This document shows positions 1-10,800 of a stretch of DNA of 64,000 bases, in pieces (the stretch's first letter is position 1; every line of letters begins with the position of its first letter). Origin of the DNA: Lepidostoma basale (lineage: Eukaryota; Arthropoda; Insecta; Trichoptera; Lepidostomatidae). Below the pieces are notes generated by a model. The model was not told where the DNA came from. It did no database searches and saw only the letters and a program-made list of their open reading frames with translations. Position numbers and translations under genes: made by a program. The stretch is from positions 1 through 64,000 of the forward strand of contig JAHDVF020001047.1 of the NCBI GenBank assembly GCA_022606425.2, in the 5' to 3' direction.

Positions 1-819
1 AGGTTTCTTCATTTTTTATTTCTATTATTTCTATCTTGCGCGACACACACCATCTTCTTATCTACTTCCCCCAAATGGAATTATGTCGTCAGCCCATCTT
101 TCTGAAGGTTTAAATATACTTATAAAGTTATTGAATAGAATCAGTATTTACGGAAGCGTATAGGTACTTAAAATCTACAAATTTTAAGTCGTAATTCTTA
201 AACCAGTACTTACCAATCAGCGTTCAGTACCACGTTGTTCAGATATCTGGACAGATTAAATTAAGGGGTGAAATTAATATTTCAATGAATTCATCTCACG
301 AATATCAAGGAATGAACGAAAATAGACTTGAAATACGAAAATTGTTTTTCCAGGAACACGGAGAAAGAAAATAATATTAATGCCTTACTTATTTTTCAGT
401 GATTTGGAAGTGTTTGAATACAAATATCAAGATTTTTTCAGTACTTCGTTAAATGGTTGACTTGATTAATCATAAAATAAATATAATATTACCTTTTTTA
501 ACGTTCAATTGTGAAACAAATTATTTCTGTTTAAACTCATAAAATTAAATTGACTATTTTTTCTATTACAATATTCGCCATTACTTTGTGTTGAAGATTC
601 ATATTTGAAAAAAATTGTATTTTTAAAACACTTTTTTGCAATTTTCACAAATGTGATTCGGACCGCAGGCATCCTACCTCAGGATAGAAATTTTAGCTTA
701 AAAGACAATTTAGATGAATATAAGCAATTTATTTGTCGCCTAAATATGCCGTATTATAGCCGGACTATCTTCAAAGGTTTTTAGATAATTGTGAAGGTAA
801 AAGTTTGAGACAAAAAAAA
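1..819. other. AT-rich DNA, nothing recognised
   Basis: No coding frame, tail or repeat shared with the rest of the window was seen here. Confidence 0.5.
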
Positions 820-1480
820 ACTAACTAACTAACCATCACGCCGTCTCCCCGAAGGGGTTGGCAAAAATAATGGACTGCCACACTTTTCTTTCCCGACGTA
901 TTTCTCTCGATTCCTCAACATTCATACATCGTGTTATGCACGCGCGTCGATTTATCTGACTCCTCACGTGGCCGACATTCAATATTTGATTTATTTGATC
1001 GTGGCACGTTTTCCTCGGTCTTCCTCTATTTCAAGTTCCATTTACTCGTACATCGTTAACATATAATTTGTTAACCATGCTTTCTTCATTCATTATTTTC
1101 ATGTGTCCAAACCATCTTAACGATCCTTTCATTATTTTGTTCAACACCATCATTCGCACCGCATTCACTTCTTATATTTTCATTCGACACTCTATCATAT
1201 AAAGAGTATCCACACATTCGTCTAAGAGATCTCATTTCAATTGCAGTTATTCTACTTTCATCCTTCTTTTGCCAGTTCCATGTTTCGCTTCCATACATAA
1301 GGGTCGGTAGAAAAACACCATTGCGCACTGCCATTTTAGCTTTTTTGGATAGGTTTTTGTTTGCGATGACAACATTAAGTGCACCATTCACATTGTTGCC
1401 TGCTCCAACCCTTCTTTCAATATCCCTCTCCACTCGCCCATCTTTTGTAAACATACTACCCAAATACACGAACTCATCTA
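820..1480 (-). mobile_element. RTE-A non-LTR retrotransposon, 3' part
   Basis: This is the C-terminal part of the endonuclease/reverse transcriptase ORF of the commonest LINE here. It starts at its 3' tail, seen on the plus strand as (CTAA)n followed by CCATCACGCC. Visible protein motifs include YLGSMFTKDGRVE, LMYGSETWNWQKKDES, LRRMCG and ACMTRC. The coding frame has shifts and stops. The hairpin CCCCTTCGGGG, sense orientation, lies at 857-847. RTE-type elements characteristically end in short tandem repeats, here (GTTA)n in the sense orientation; the exact clade (RTE, RTE-X or Proto2) is not settled. Confidence 0.8.
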
Positions 1481-1689
1481 ATATTTTTTTTTCTTTTCGA
1501 GACAATTTGCATGATATATAATAAAATACATATTATTTACATTTGTTTAGTTAATAGGAACTCTTTATTTTTCGTTGGTGTATTGAGATCCTTAATAATG
1601 ACTTCTTATTGTATTTACTAATCTCTATAGATATCTCAATTTGATTTTGATTTTGTATGGATATACAGTTAGCAAATTCGTAAATTCAG

Positions 1690-1835
1690 GGTAATTATTA
1701 TTAATAATAATAATATGCTAACTTTTAAAGCGCCGTTTTTGTGATGAAATCACCTAAAGGGCCCTTTAAGACGTGTTTTAAATCTAAAAATCTAAATGTG
1801 ACCGCTTAAATAGCGATCGGTTAAAAAGTATAGTA
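1690..1835 (-). repeat. Dispersed repeat K with (ATT)n tail
   Basis: Shares about 130 bp with 40868-41012 in the opposite orientation, including TTTTTAACCGATCGC and AAAACGGCGC blocks, and ends in an (ATT)n tract. Probably a SINE or the 3' end of a LINE. Confidence 0.55.
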
Positions 1836-2450
1836 GAACAAAGTATAAATGTTTAAATTGGGTATGAAATATGAAAAAGATGGGTTTTTAATTTAGATCT
1901 GAAATCTGTCGGATCATTTATGCATCTGAGGTGTGAAGGGAGATTGGAGAAATTATTATATTAACTCGTCAGACAAAATAATTCGAAAATAGTTTAGGTT
2001 TCCCTATGTCAGAACCTTGAAATGTTGAAAATTAATCACACGTTTACCGCCATTTTGTGGTTGTTACGTTCGACATTCATATTGTATATATTGTCTGGAA
2101 GGAAGAAACAATATGATATAATTTTTGACAACACAGTGAAACAGAATTTCATCATAAATACGACATTACATTATTTTTGTTCTTCCCACAAAGAAATTCC
2201 AGATTTTAAGATAGAGAACTTTCGTAAGATAAAAACAATTTTACAAGCAAATCTCCTTTGAAAATGAAAAATTGTTGAACCATTTTAACTGCATTTTTCG
2301 TGTCTTCATTATAGCAGTGTTTTCCTCTTTTCGTATTCAAATTTCCGCATTTTCTTTAGTTCCTTTTATACAACTAATTTCAAATTTCGAATGGAAATTT
2401 CCAACAGCTGTAGTGTAGCCAGTTAGAAATAAAAATAAAATTCTCAAAAT
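1836..2450. other. AT-rich DNA, nothing recognised
   Basis: A 79-codon open frame at 2022-2261 has no recognisable motif and low-complexity AT-driven codons, so I do not call it a gene. Confidence 0.4.
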
Positions 2451-2451
2451 G

Positions 2452-2800
2452 CCATGTCAGGTCCCTCTGACATTGGCTATCACTTTGGCGTAGGCCTTCC
2501 TGCCTGTGTCAGCCAGAACAAATCCCCCACCCTCCGAATTCCGGTCTACTCTTTGATGGTTTCCAGCCAGTACATCTGGGGTCTTTCCACACCGCACCTA
2601 CCCTCAATCTTCCCTTTCATGATAAGATGCAGCAGACCGTATTTCTTGTTGGGGAGAATGTTACCCAAATATGCCATCTTTCTAGTATTTATATTAGAAA
2701 ACAATTATCTTACTACCCTGGCTTTATGCAATACCTCATTGTTGGTGACCATGTCAGTCTATTATGCAATGGAGCCACATTTCAAATGCTTCTATACGGT
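2452..2800 (-). mobile_element. RTE-like LINE family E1, C-terminal fragment
   Basis: The reverse complement reads, with stops, a tail resembling the copies at 15267 and 49565: a WTDMVTN-type block, a KGKIEGR-type basic Gly/Arg segment, and a LFxLAQ-type end. Strongly decayed. Confidence 0.6.
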
Positions 2801-2809
2801 TAATTTTTT

Positions 2810-3108
2810 CTTTATTTTTTTTGTTCTTGTTATCTCTGGGGCTTCTCTTTTTTTTTTTTATTATTATTTTTTTTTATGTACGCAACAGGTCGTTTGGACC
2901 CAATTACTGTATAATTTTTTTTTAGCTATTATGTTGATTCTCATGACATGTGGTAGGTAGTCAATCTATCGTCATTTTAATGTCACGAAAATTTTCCACC
3001 AGACCAAAGACAGTGTGACAATCACACTGCCATCGCCGGGAATCGAACCCAGGACCTTCGGCATGGAAGTCGGAGCTTGTAACTACTCTGCCACGAAGGT
3101 CTTGATCC
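2810..3108 (-). mobile_element. SINE1, tRNA-derived, near full length
   Basis: Read on the minus strand it begins with a tRNA-like head: an A box near GTGGCAGAGTAG and a B box GGTTCGATTCC (3056-3046) followed by CGGCGATGGCAG. A conserved body with GTGTGATTGTCACACTG and CACATGTCATGAGAATC follows, then a 3' tail of A-rich and (AAT)n repeats at 2810-2880. Pol III promoter boxes plus an (AAT)n tail fit a tRNA-SINE. Six or more copies occur in this window. Confidence 0.85.
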
Positions 3109-3170
3109 GTGTTTATTATTAATTATTGTCCTTATTGTTATTATTGCTATCATTTGTTTATTTTTTTTTT

Positions 3171-3583
3171 TAACCTCGGCAAACCGTCTCGACCGGACGT
3201 TGCCGTTTTGTGAAGTCACTTGCCCCTTTGAGGGGGTGCCGATTGTCTTGCTGGGGGGAGGGGAGACTGACCCGCAATGCCGGGCCTCGTCCCCCTCCTC
3301 CTTGGTTTAATTGCATTATTTTTCTTCTCTTAAATATATATAGTATAAACTTCCTATGTAACCTTCCCTATTCCAAATATTAAATAAATTTCCTTATTTT
3401 CCCCATTCGCCATTTTATCTCCTCCCTCCGTCCTGTGCCTTCTGCTGTGCATTATTTCTTTTTTATTCTTTCTCTAACATATGTTATTTATGTATTAATA
3501 CGTAAATGTACGGCGGGATATCGAGGGAGACTAGCGTAGCTTAAATGTGGTCTGGATCCCCCTTGGCTGCAAATATACATTAT
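3171..3583 (+). repeat. Dispersed repeat F (LINE 3' UTR-like) ending in (ATT)n
   Basis: A GC-rich block (AACCTCGGC ... CCCCTTTGAGGGGGTGCC ... GGGGAGACTGACCC) recurs inverted at 42590-42885. It then runs AT-rich to TGTGGTCTGGATCCCCCTTGG and an (ATT)n tail. Probably the 3' region of a non-LTR element; no ORF is visible. Confidence 0.5.
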
Positions 3584-3584
3584 T

Positions 3585-3760
3585 ATTATTATTATTTTTA
3601 ACGTAAGTCCCACATGGATAGGGGAGTGTACGAGTGAAGCTGACGAGAGGCACCGCTGCGCCTACGAGCATAACAGCTTCGGATAAGCGGAGGAAGCCCT
3701 CTATGGCTCGGCCAAATATATACGGTTCATTGTGTTCTCTTTGAGGATCTAGGTCTCCAC
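3585..3760 (+). repeat. Dispersed repeat G
   Basis: Contains AACGTAAGTCCCACATGG, GAAGCTGACGAGAGGC and ATAACAGCTTCGG, which recur at 40738-40866 (+) and 42362-42510 (-). A SINE-size unit of unknown class. Confidence 0.5.
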
Positions 3761-4019
3761 TCTGTAAAGTAATATGGACCAAACATAGCACTTGCCCATT
3801 CTATGTCTCAATTTAGAGTTGATTTGATATTATTATAATTAGCCTATGATAAAATTTTATTTACATCGTTAATATTCTCTACAAGGTTATTGGACATTAT
3901 TATTTTTTAATTTTTGTTATTATTAGCATTCAAATCATATCCATCTCAAAAACGAAGTGCATAACATTCTCTAGAAACCAACTAAGATGCGAAATCTCCG
4001 TACGTCAAGAAAAAAATTA

Positions 4020-4590
4020 ACAGGTAGATCAATTAAGATATCTCAGAAGCGAAGTAACCAGCTCTAATGACCTCCCCAGAGAAGTAAGGTCACAGGTAGA
4101 TAAGGCTGCAGCGGTTGCAGGCTGCCTGAAGTATGTCATATGGAGAAACAAGGACATGAGGACTGACAGCAAGGTACCCATTTATAAGACCTGTGTGCGA
4201 CCAATCCTCACATATGGCATTGAATCGAGGGCAGACACTGTCAAGACAAAGAGCATGCTCAGGACAACCGAGCTGAAAATACTCCGCGGTATAGCTGGCA
4301 AAACCCTACGTGATCGAGTTAGGAATACAGCAATCCGAGAAATCTGCTAGATCGAATATGTGGTCAGATGGGGACATCAAAGACGGCGATACTGGCATCA
4401 ACATGTAGAAAGAATGAGCTCAAATAGGACACCATACATAGCTCTCCATGGAACGCCAAACGGACAACGCCGACCAGGAAGACCCCCGAAACGGTGGAGA
4501 AAAAGCTGGAGTTCAGCGTCTCAAGAGGACCCGCCTGAAATAACAGACTCCTGAGTCTATCAAATGTGAACCAGAAGAAGAAGAAGAAGC
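4020..4590 (+). mobile_element. RTE-like LINE family C, 3' end, one in-frame stop
   Basis: One reading frame runs from about 4075 to 4554, broken only by TAG at 4348. It reads CVRPILTYGIESRADT, LRGIAGKTLRDRVRNT and a PGRPPKRW segment. The stop is followed by a short UTR and a (GAA)n tail at 4571-4589. This is the C-terminal region of an RTE-type endonuclease/RT protein. Confidence 0.8.
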
Positions 4591-5232
4591 GTTCAAATGT
4601 CGAAATTAAACACGCACATGATTATATAGAATATATAAAAACTTGGGAAATTGATTGCTTAAACTTCAGTTACCTAAAAATGCCCTTATGTCTGTTTTAT
4701 AAAATTATTCCTGTCAGGAGAAAACCATAAATATTAATCTGTATACTTTATCTATGGAAAAAACACCAAAGACTGTAAAATCTCACCATCTACTTAACAC
4801 GATTATTTTTATAATATCCAAAATATAAAGCCTTTTTACGATGGAGATACTAAAATATGAAACTCGTTTAAATTTGCCTTCGCCAGTGAAGCTTATGAAA
4901 AAAGGTTTACAAAGGAACTTAATAAAATTTTACATTAAAAAAGTCGTTCGTTTAAAAATTATGAATAAAAACTGTGAGAAATAGTAGAAAGTGAGCTGCT
5001 AAGCTCATAGAAATTGCCACTAAATAAAAAGCTCGTAATTTTTAACAATTAATTTAGCTTTCACAGTTAACTGGGAATGTTTAAAAAATATTGAAATTTG
5101 ATTTTTTATAATTATTTTTAGTTTTTCGTTACACGTATAATCATATTTTATAAAAATGATTATAAAATTTAAAATAATAATAATAATATTAACAATTACA
5201 ATTTTTATTACTATAATGCCCCTGTTTTGAAA
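4591..5232. other. AT-rich DNA, nothing recognised
   Basis: No shared repeat block or convincing frame seen. Confidence 0.4.
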
Positions 5233-5233
5233 G

Positions 5234-5685
5234 ATACTAACTAACCATCCGGTCATCTCGTTGAAGGGGTAGGCAGAAATAATGGAACGCCACACAGTTC
5301 TTTCCTGACATACATCTCTCGATTCCTCAGCATTCATACACCGTGTCATGCACGCACGTCGATTTCTCCGGCTCTTCATATGGCCAACATTCAATATTTG
5401 ATTTATTTGATTGTTTACATCAGAGGTTCTCAAACTTTTTTGTCCCGTAGACCCCTTGCCGATTTCTTCTATTTTGTGTAGACCCCCGTGCTTTAATAAA
5501 ATAGTTTTTTTTACAAATTAATCTACAGCTATAAAATTAGTTTTTGAAGCGGCCAACGAGGTCGCCAACGATTTAGACCATCCGACATGAGATCCACTAT
5601 CGTGGACCCCCATTTTAATTTCATAGACCCCCAATTTTTTTTCGCTGACATTACTTTAAGCGCACCATTCAAGCCTGCCCCTAAA
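5234..5685 (-). mobile_element. RTE-A fragment split by a hAT-like insertion
   Basis: The 3' end lies at 5234-5414 with the (CTAA)n tail and a broken hairpin (CCCCTTCAACG, sense). A further RTE-A piece (ATTACTTTAAGCGCACC on the plus strand) resumes at 5643, beyond the hAT-like segment, with part of the element missing between. Confidence 0.7.
5421..5642. mobile_element. hAT-like nonautonomous element, one end
   Basis: Starts with CAGAGGTTCTCAAACTTTTT, the form of many hAT termini, and carries repeated TAGACCCCC / GTGGACCCCC motifs. The opposite terminal repeat is not seen, so it is truncated. Confidence 0.5.
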
Positions 5686-5698
5686 CAATTCCAAACGT

Positions 5699-5970
5699 GT
5701 CAATCTTAAAATTCCAATCTTCATAGATGGCGCTAGTGTGCAGATCGAAACTAACATGTGAAGTCTGGTGTTACATATTAGCATATATATAACTTCCAAA
5801 AATTTGTCAAACATGGTGGTCGTAAGAAGGGTGGAATGGGGAATGTTGTATTACATAAAGCGTGCGCTTAACCCAACCAATGACAGGTCATAAGTCCTGT
5901 AAACACCTCGATCACCATATTCTGTTTCAAATTTGCATCTTCGTCTCTATTGAGATACAATTAATCCTTG
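5699..5970 (+). mobile_element. Retroposon R, 5'-truncated copy with 12-bp target duplication
   Basis: Flanked by a perfect 12-bp duplication AATTCCAAACGT at 5687-5698 and 5971-5982. It ends with the family 3' motif CTCTATTGAGATACAATT plus AATCCTTG. The body includes AGATGGCGCTAGTG and CCAACCAATGACAGGTC. A long duplication together with 5' truncation indicates target-primed reverse transcription. No ORF is present. Confidence 0.85.
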
Positions 5971-6027
5971 AATTCCAAACGTTTTCTTGTGAGAAATTGG
6001 GGCTATCTTTTTATTTATTTTATTATG

Positions 6028-6242
6028 CTAACTAACTAACTTACCATCACGCCGTTTCCCCGGAGGGATAGGCAGAAAGAATGGAACGCCACACTGTTCT
6101 GTCCTGATATACTTCTCTGGATTCCTCTACAATCATACATCTTATCATGCACGCACGTCGATTTTTCCGACTCCTCACGTGACCGACATTCAATATTTGA
6201 TTGATTGATTTGATCGTGCCACGTTTTCCTCCTCTGTGCCAT
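6028..6242 (-). mobile_element. RTE-A, 3' end fragment
   Basis: (CTAA)n tail, then CCATCACGCC and a hairpin with sense loop UCCG at about 6067-6058. Reading frame near QNSVAFHSF / MARHDQINQ is broken. Confidence 0.75.
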
Positions 6243-6478
6243 TTTATTATTATTAATATTATTTTGTTATATTGCTCTTTACATCATTAAAGCGCGAGCC
6301 AAATCAATATAAAAGGCATAGCTAGCATATTGATTCTCATGACATGTGATAGGTAGCTAATCTCTCGCCATTTTATTGGTGCGCGAATTCTGCGCCAGAT
6401 CAAGGACAGTGTGACAATCACACTGCCATATTTGTGGAACCTTCGGTGTGGCAATCAAAGCGCTTGCCACGAAGGTCG
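6243..6478 (-). mobile_element. SINE1 with alternative 3' region
   Basis: A degenerate tRNA-like head lies at 6410-6478 and the shared body with CACATGTCATGAGAATC follows. Its 3' part (TGGCTCGCGCTTTAATGATG then (AAT)n) differs from the 2810 and 51825 copies and matches 16702 and 30185, so at least two SINE1 3' variants exist. Confidence 0.7.
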
Positions 6479-6793
6479 TTTAAGGAAAACGACGTCAGAT
6501 ATTAGTTTCATAGTAATAAATGGTTGACGAAAATAATGATGTATGGGTTTTCAATTCCAAATGGAGATATAAATTTTTTATTATGCCTGCTTTCTGGAAA
6601 ACATATTTTTATCTTCGCTTATATCTAATTTTATCGGCAATAATACTCCCAAACTTATTGAAATATAATACTTCAGGTTTATTATGTCTTCGGTCTCCCT
6701 TTATGCTTATTAAATACGTAGCATTAAGGCGGCAGAATACACGCGGAGTGACATTTAGTGTCAAGCCTAAGATTAGGGCTCGAGGCCCTAAAC

Positions 6794-7700
6794 CAGTGAT
6801 CCGCAACCGGTGTGCCGCGGCACACTGGTGTGCCGTGAGCCGGATACAAGTGTGCCGCGGCCAAATGTATAATAAAAAAATATATGTATGATTTAATTGT
6901 ATCTAAATAGAGACGAAGATGCAAACTGGAAACTGAATATGGTTGATCAAGGTGTTTACAGGACTTATGACCTGTCATTGGTTGGGTTAAGCGCACGCTT
7001 TATGTAATTACAACATTTCCCATTCCACCTTTCTTTATGACCATGTATGACAAATTTTTGGAAGTTGTATATATGTTAAAGTCCTATGCCAGATTTCACA
7101 TGTCAGTTTCAAAGTGCCATTTATGAAGATTTTGATTACATATGTTAATCTTTTTAAGATTACTCTATATATAATCTACATACTAACGCCATCTATGGAG
7201 ATTTATGTTTATTAAGCATTAAGCAGATCATCTTTTTAACTCAATGTGAATGGCTACCCCGCCATTAGCGCATTGTTAGAAGCCGCCTAAAAAATATTTA
7301 GTTCTAGTCGGAACGCGTAAATTTCAAAGAGTCGAATCTTTCTTAAATCATTTCTGGAGATATTGGTGACTTTTTTGTTGTTGTTTATTTTAGGTCATTC
7401 GTGAAAAATCGGTCGCCGCTGAATTCTACTGGCCGGAAGTTGCTGGCGACCTAAATTTTTTAACTTAACAGCGACTTCCGGCCAGTAGAATTCGCAATTT
7501 TTTTTTCCTTCGATCTTTCGGGAGGAGCAAAAAAAACAGCGCTGCTGATTTCTACTAGCCAAGAGTCACCGATGAGCTAAAAAAACGTCTCCTGAACTGA
7601 TTGACGCCCACGTCCAGACCGAATTTTAGGTTTTTGTGTGCTGCGGAATTCTAGGAAGAACTTATGTATGCCGTAGGTGAGAAAATATTGCGGAGCACTG
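6794..7700. mobile_element. hAT1 nonautonomous element with exact 8-bp target duplication
   Basis: Termini CAGTGATCCGCAACC and TTGCGGAGCACTG are inverted, and CCCTAAAC is duplicated exactly at 6786-6793 and 7701-7708. The inner ends are rich in GTGTGCCGCGGCACAC-type palindromes, and an internal inverted block around ACTTCCGGCCAGTAGAA lies at 7420-7500. No transposase ORF remains. An R retroposon sits inside at 6884-7288. A second copy lies inverted at 54211. Confidence 0.85.
6884..7288 (-). mobile_element. Retroposon R nested in hAT1
   Basis: Minus-strand copy with the family 3' end at its left (AATTGTATCTAAATAGAG on the plus strand). It is flanked by AAAAAATAT repeats that are single in the 54-kb hAT1 copy. 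It belongs to a subfamily with two ATAGATGGC blocks. Confidence 0.8.
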
Positions 7701-7764
7701 CCCTAAACTACCATATAAGTTTTACAGGGCGACAAGAAAAGAAATTTAATAACTTTATATCACA

Positions 7765-8705
7765 CCGAAAACGGCCGTTCACAATCGAGTTCTGGTCCAA
7801 ACCCTAATGTATAGAAGCGAAGTATGGAACCAGCAGAAGAAAGATGAAAGCAGAATAAATGCGGTAGAGATGAGGTCCCTAAGACCTATGTGTGGTAGAA
7901 CGATATATGACAGAATCTCAAATGCTGATATAAGAAAGGAATGTAGAGCGATAGAAGGTATTCTTCATTTTTTTTTCCTCTTTTAATAGATCTGTGGATC
8001 TGTTTTTATGGCGTCGAGGTCTCCTGGGACACAGAACTCCAACTGTCTCGCCATCTCTTCGCAGGTCTTCCGGGTTGGCGAGTTCCCATTGGCACGTTGT
8101 TTGCGGCTGCTTGGGGGAGTCTATCGTCGCTCATTCGTTCTACGTGATCGCGCTAGAAGCGTCTTCTTTTCCTGCCCCATCTTACAATATCTTCGGTATC
8201 GCAGGTCTCACGTATTACTGTGATTCTGATTCTGTCCCTCAGTGTTTTGCCTAGAATAGCGCGGAGTGTCTTCATTTCGACGGTTCGTAATAGTGCTTTG
8301 GTTCTATTTGTCAGCCCTCGATTCTATACCATAAGTCATTATGGGTCTGACACATGTCTTATATTATTCGCACTTTGCTTTCCACTCACAAGATGGTATT
8401 ATGAACAAAATTATGAAAGGATCGCTGCGTTGGTTCGGACATATGGAGCGCATGGATGGAAAAATAATAGTTAAGAAAGTATACGTTAATGATGTAAATG
8501 GAGTACGGAGTCGAGGCAGACCGAGGAAAACATGGCATGACCAAATTAATCAAATTTTAAAGGTTGGTCATGTTAGAAGTCGGAAGAATCGATGTGCGTG
8601 TATGACTCGCTGTATGAATACGGAGGAAGCTAGAGAGGTGTGCCAGGATAGAGTAGTAGTGTGGCAGTCCATTCTCTCTGCGTACCCCTACGGGGAAACG
8701 GTTTG
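7765..8705 (+). mobile_element. RTE-A C-terminal region interrupted by family C
   Basis: Plus-strand RTE-A from about CGTTCACAATCG (7775) through EARTWNQQKKDES-like codons to 7962, then from 8391 to its end: RGRPRKTWHDQINQ, ACMTRCMN, YPYGET. The hairpin CCCCTACGGGG lies at 8685-8695 (loop UACG). Family C is inserted between 7963 and 8394. Confidence 0.8.
7963..8394 (-). mobile_element. RTE-like family C inserted in RTE-A
   Basis: Flanked by AGAAGGTATT (7953-7962) and AGATGGTATT (8391-8400), a 9/10-matching target duplication. The minus strand reads a family C-type RTLRAILGKTLRDRIR segment in pieces. So family C was active after this RTE-A copy was in place. Confidence 0.75.
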
Positions 8706-8797
8706 GTTACAAAATAATGATGGTTTGTTCTTGTTGTTATATTAGACATTATAATTTCGTGATTACATTTCCTAGGTGTAAATTTATAGTTTTTTAA

Positions 8798-9184
8798 GCA
8801 AACAAACAATAAACCATCACGCCGTTTCCCCGCAGGGGTAGGCAGAGAGAATGGACCGCCAAACAACTCTATCCTGGCAAACCTCTCAAGCTTCCTCCAC
8901 ACGTTTTCCTCTGTCTTCCTCTATTTCTGGTTCCATTTACATCGTTAACATATAATTTTTTAACCATTCTTTCTTTCCATGTGTCCACACCATCTGAATG
9001 ATCCTTTCATTATTTTGTTCATAACACCATCATTCGCACCGCATTCACGTCTTATATTTTCATTCGACACTCTATCATACACAGAGTATCCACACATTCG
9101 TCTAAGAGATCTCATTTCTACTGCATTTATTCTACTTTCATCCTTCTTTTGCCAGTTCCATGCTTCGCTTCCATACATAAGGCC
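8798..9184 (-). mobile_element. RTE-A with internal deletion
   Basis: 3' end with hairpin CCCCTGCGGGG in the sense orientation at 8838-8828 (loop UGCG). The segment between the tail region and the ENIRRECGANDGV block is shortened. The frame from 9178 to 8960 reads MYGSEAWNWQKKDESR. Confidence 0.8.
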
Positions 9185-9339
9185 TAAATTAGAATATAAG
9201 TTCAGTTAACAGTAGTAAAACCATAAATGATGGAAAAAAATCGGTAAACGCTCACAACGATTAAAAAAATCGAGCGTGGCGACCACTCACATAATGGGGC
9301 CGAAACCACTTTTCATCATATTTTATTTTTTATTTATTA

Positions 9340-9525
9340 TTTATTTTTTTAAAGGACTAATATCAAGGATTTACATCAATGATATTAGAATTTATTTTAC
9401 AATCTTCAATGTGAGCAGAAAATAGCTCATTATTATGAAGAAGGAATCTGGTCGTGTCCAGGCTTGAACCCATGTCCCCTGGATCAGGAGTCAAGCGTTC
9501 TATCCCCTAGACCACCACCCGGTTT
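9340..9525 (-). mobile_element. SINE2, tRNA-derived
   Basis: On the minus strand: GGTGGTGGTCTAGGGGATAG (A-box region), CTCCTGATCCAGGGGAC, B box GGGTTCAAGCC, then a body ending in TCCTTGATATTAGTCC and an A-rich tail. Matches 55931-56127 in sequence and extent. Confidence 0.85.
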
Positions 9526-10030
9526 TGTGGTCAACTTAATGGATCGCATCTTCACAATAGTGGGATGTCAAAATGTTTCCAATATTTCGATTATTTTCGT
9601 TCGAATACGCCAGCTACAAGACGTGGGTTAGTAAATTGGGGTCGGTAACAAAAATCCACCCTTATCTGAAATTATACAATAAAGTCCAACTTATCGTTGA
9701 CGGATCAAAAAGTCTCTTTCAGTAATGATGTAAGTTTATACAATCATGTAATATGAAAAAAGGTTATTTAACTCACATATGGCATTTATTTTTCTGTATA
9801 AAATTGAATTTACTTTTGGAATTAAACACAACTTAGGCTAAATCGAAGCTTACGGTTTACAAGAATATATCATGATATTTTATGAATAAAAAATTTGTTT
9901 AATCCACTTTTTAGTTTGAGATTTTTGTCATTTTTAAAAGATATTTTACCTTAATCATCAAGAGAACGATAAAGCTAATCAAATTTATTTGAAATAAAAT
10001 ACAAAAATCAAAGATAAGTATAAACTAGTT
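9526..10030. other. AT-rich DNA, nothing recognised
   Basis: No repeat block or frame of note. Confidence 0.4.
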
Positions 10031-10035
10031 AACAA

Positions 10036-10240
10036 ACTAACCATCACACCGTCTCCACGCACATAGATATCTCCGATTCCTCATGTGGCCGACGACATTC
10101 AACATTTGATTTATTTGATCGCGTCACGTTTTCATAGGCCTTTCTCTATTTCTAGTTCCGTGTACATCGTTAACATATACTTTTTTTTATTATTCTTTCC
10201 ATGTGTCCAAACCATCGTAATGATTCTTTCTAAAATATTA
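10036..10240 (-). mobile_element. RTE-A remnant with deletions
   Basis: Tail-proximal block CCATCACACCGTCTCC directly joined to ATATCTCCGATTCCTCATG; the hairpin is destroyed. Confidence 0.65.
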
Positions 10241-10291
10241 TATTAGACGATATCAAAACATATCGGTTCTCTGCTAATAAACAGAACCCTT

Positions 10292-10800
10292 AATGAATAT
10301 GAGGTATCTCTACACGAAGGAGTATAGTAGCTATTCATGGCTCTATCCCACAGCGTTTCTTTTGGGAATGTTGGGGTCTTATTCTCTGCAGTTTCGAAGG
10401 GACGGGTTTCTCATTACCCATTTCATTAGATTAATTAGGGGATATTTTGAAAACTCAGACGTGCTGGAGGGTGTAGGTCCTTTTGTTCCCGACAGATATC
10501 TCCGAAAGCGCCAGCTTAGATTGTTATTTCTTCTGGCCGCAAGAACTAACCTGCCTCAAATAATGCCGGTGGAAAGGGCAATAAGTCTGCTGAACAAGAT
10601 TACCTCGGAGATCGACGTCTTTTATATTAGTGAAAGTACGTTCAGAAGGAAAATACTCTTAACTTTAGAGAGTTTCTTGTCTTCCTAAAGTTGAACCATC
10701 TCTTATGCGTTCCTGATTCTTTACCCTTTCTCAAATAGATGCCTTGAACTGTAATTGTGTTTGTAATATATTTTGAGTGAATAAATAAACTGATAAAAAA
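10292..10800 (+). mobile_element. CR1/Jockey-like LINE family B, C-terminal end
   Basis: An open frame 10293-10685 covers the extreme C-terminus after the RT domain: YPTAFLLGMLGSYSLQFRRD, ITHFIRLIRGYFENSDVLEG, RTNLPQIMPVERAISLLNK, SEIDVFYISES. A short 3' UTR with AATAAATAAACTGAT follows. Family B elsewhere ends in (TGATT)n. No (TGATT)n array remains here. Confidence 0.8.

Noticed and set aside
1321..1521. Open frames on the strand opposite to RTE-A copies (also at 7994, 31193, 41715, 48665 and elsewhere)
   Set aside because: They are antisense shadows of the LINE coding strand; the motifs read on the other strand.
3040..3108. A possible tRNA gene (A and B boxes present)
   Set aside because: The same head occurs with a conserved non-tRNA body and (AAT)n tail at several sites, and cloverleaf stems are imperfect; it is the head of SINE1.
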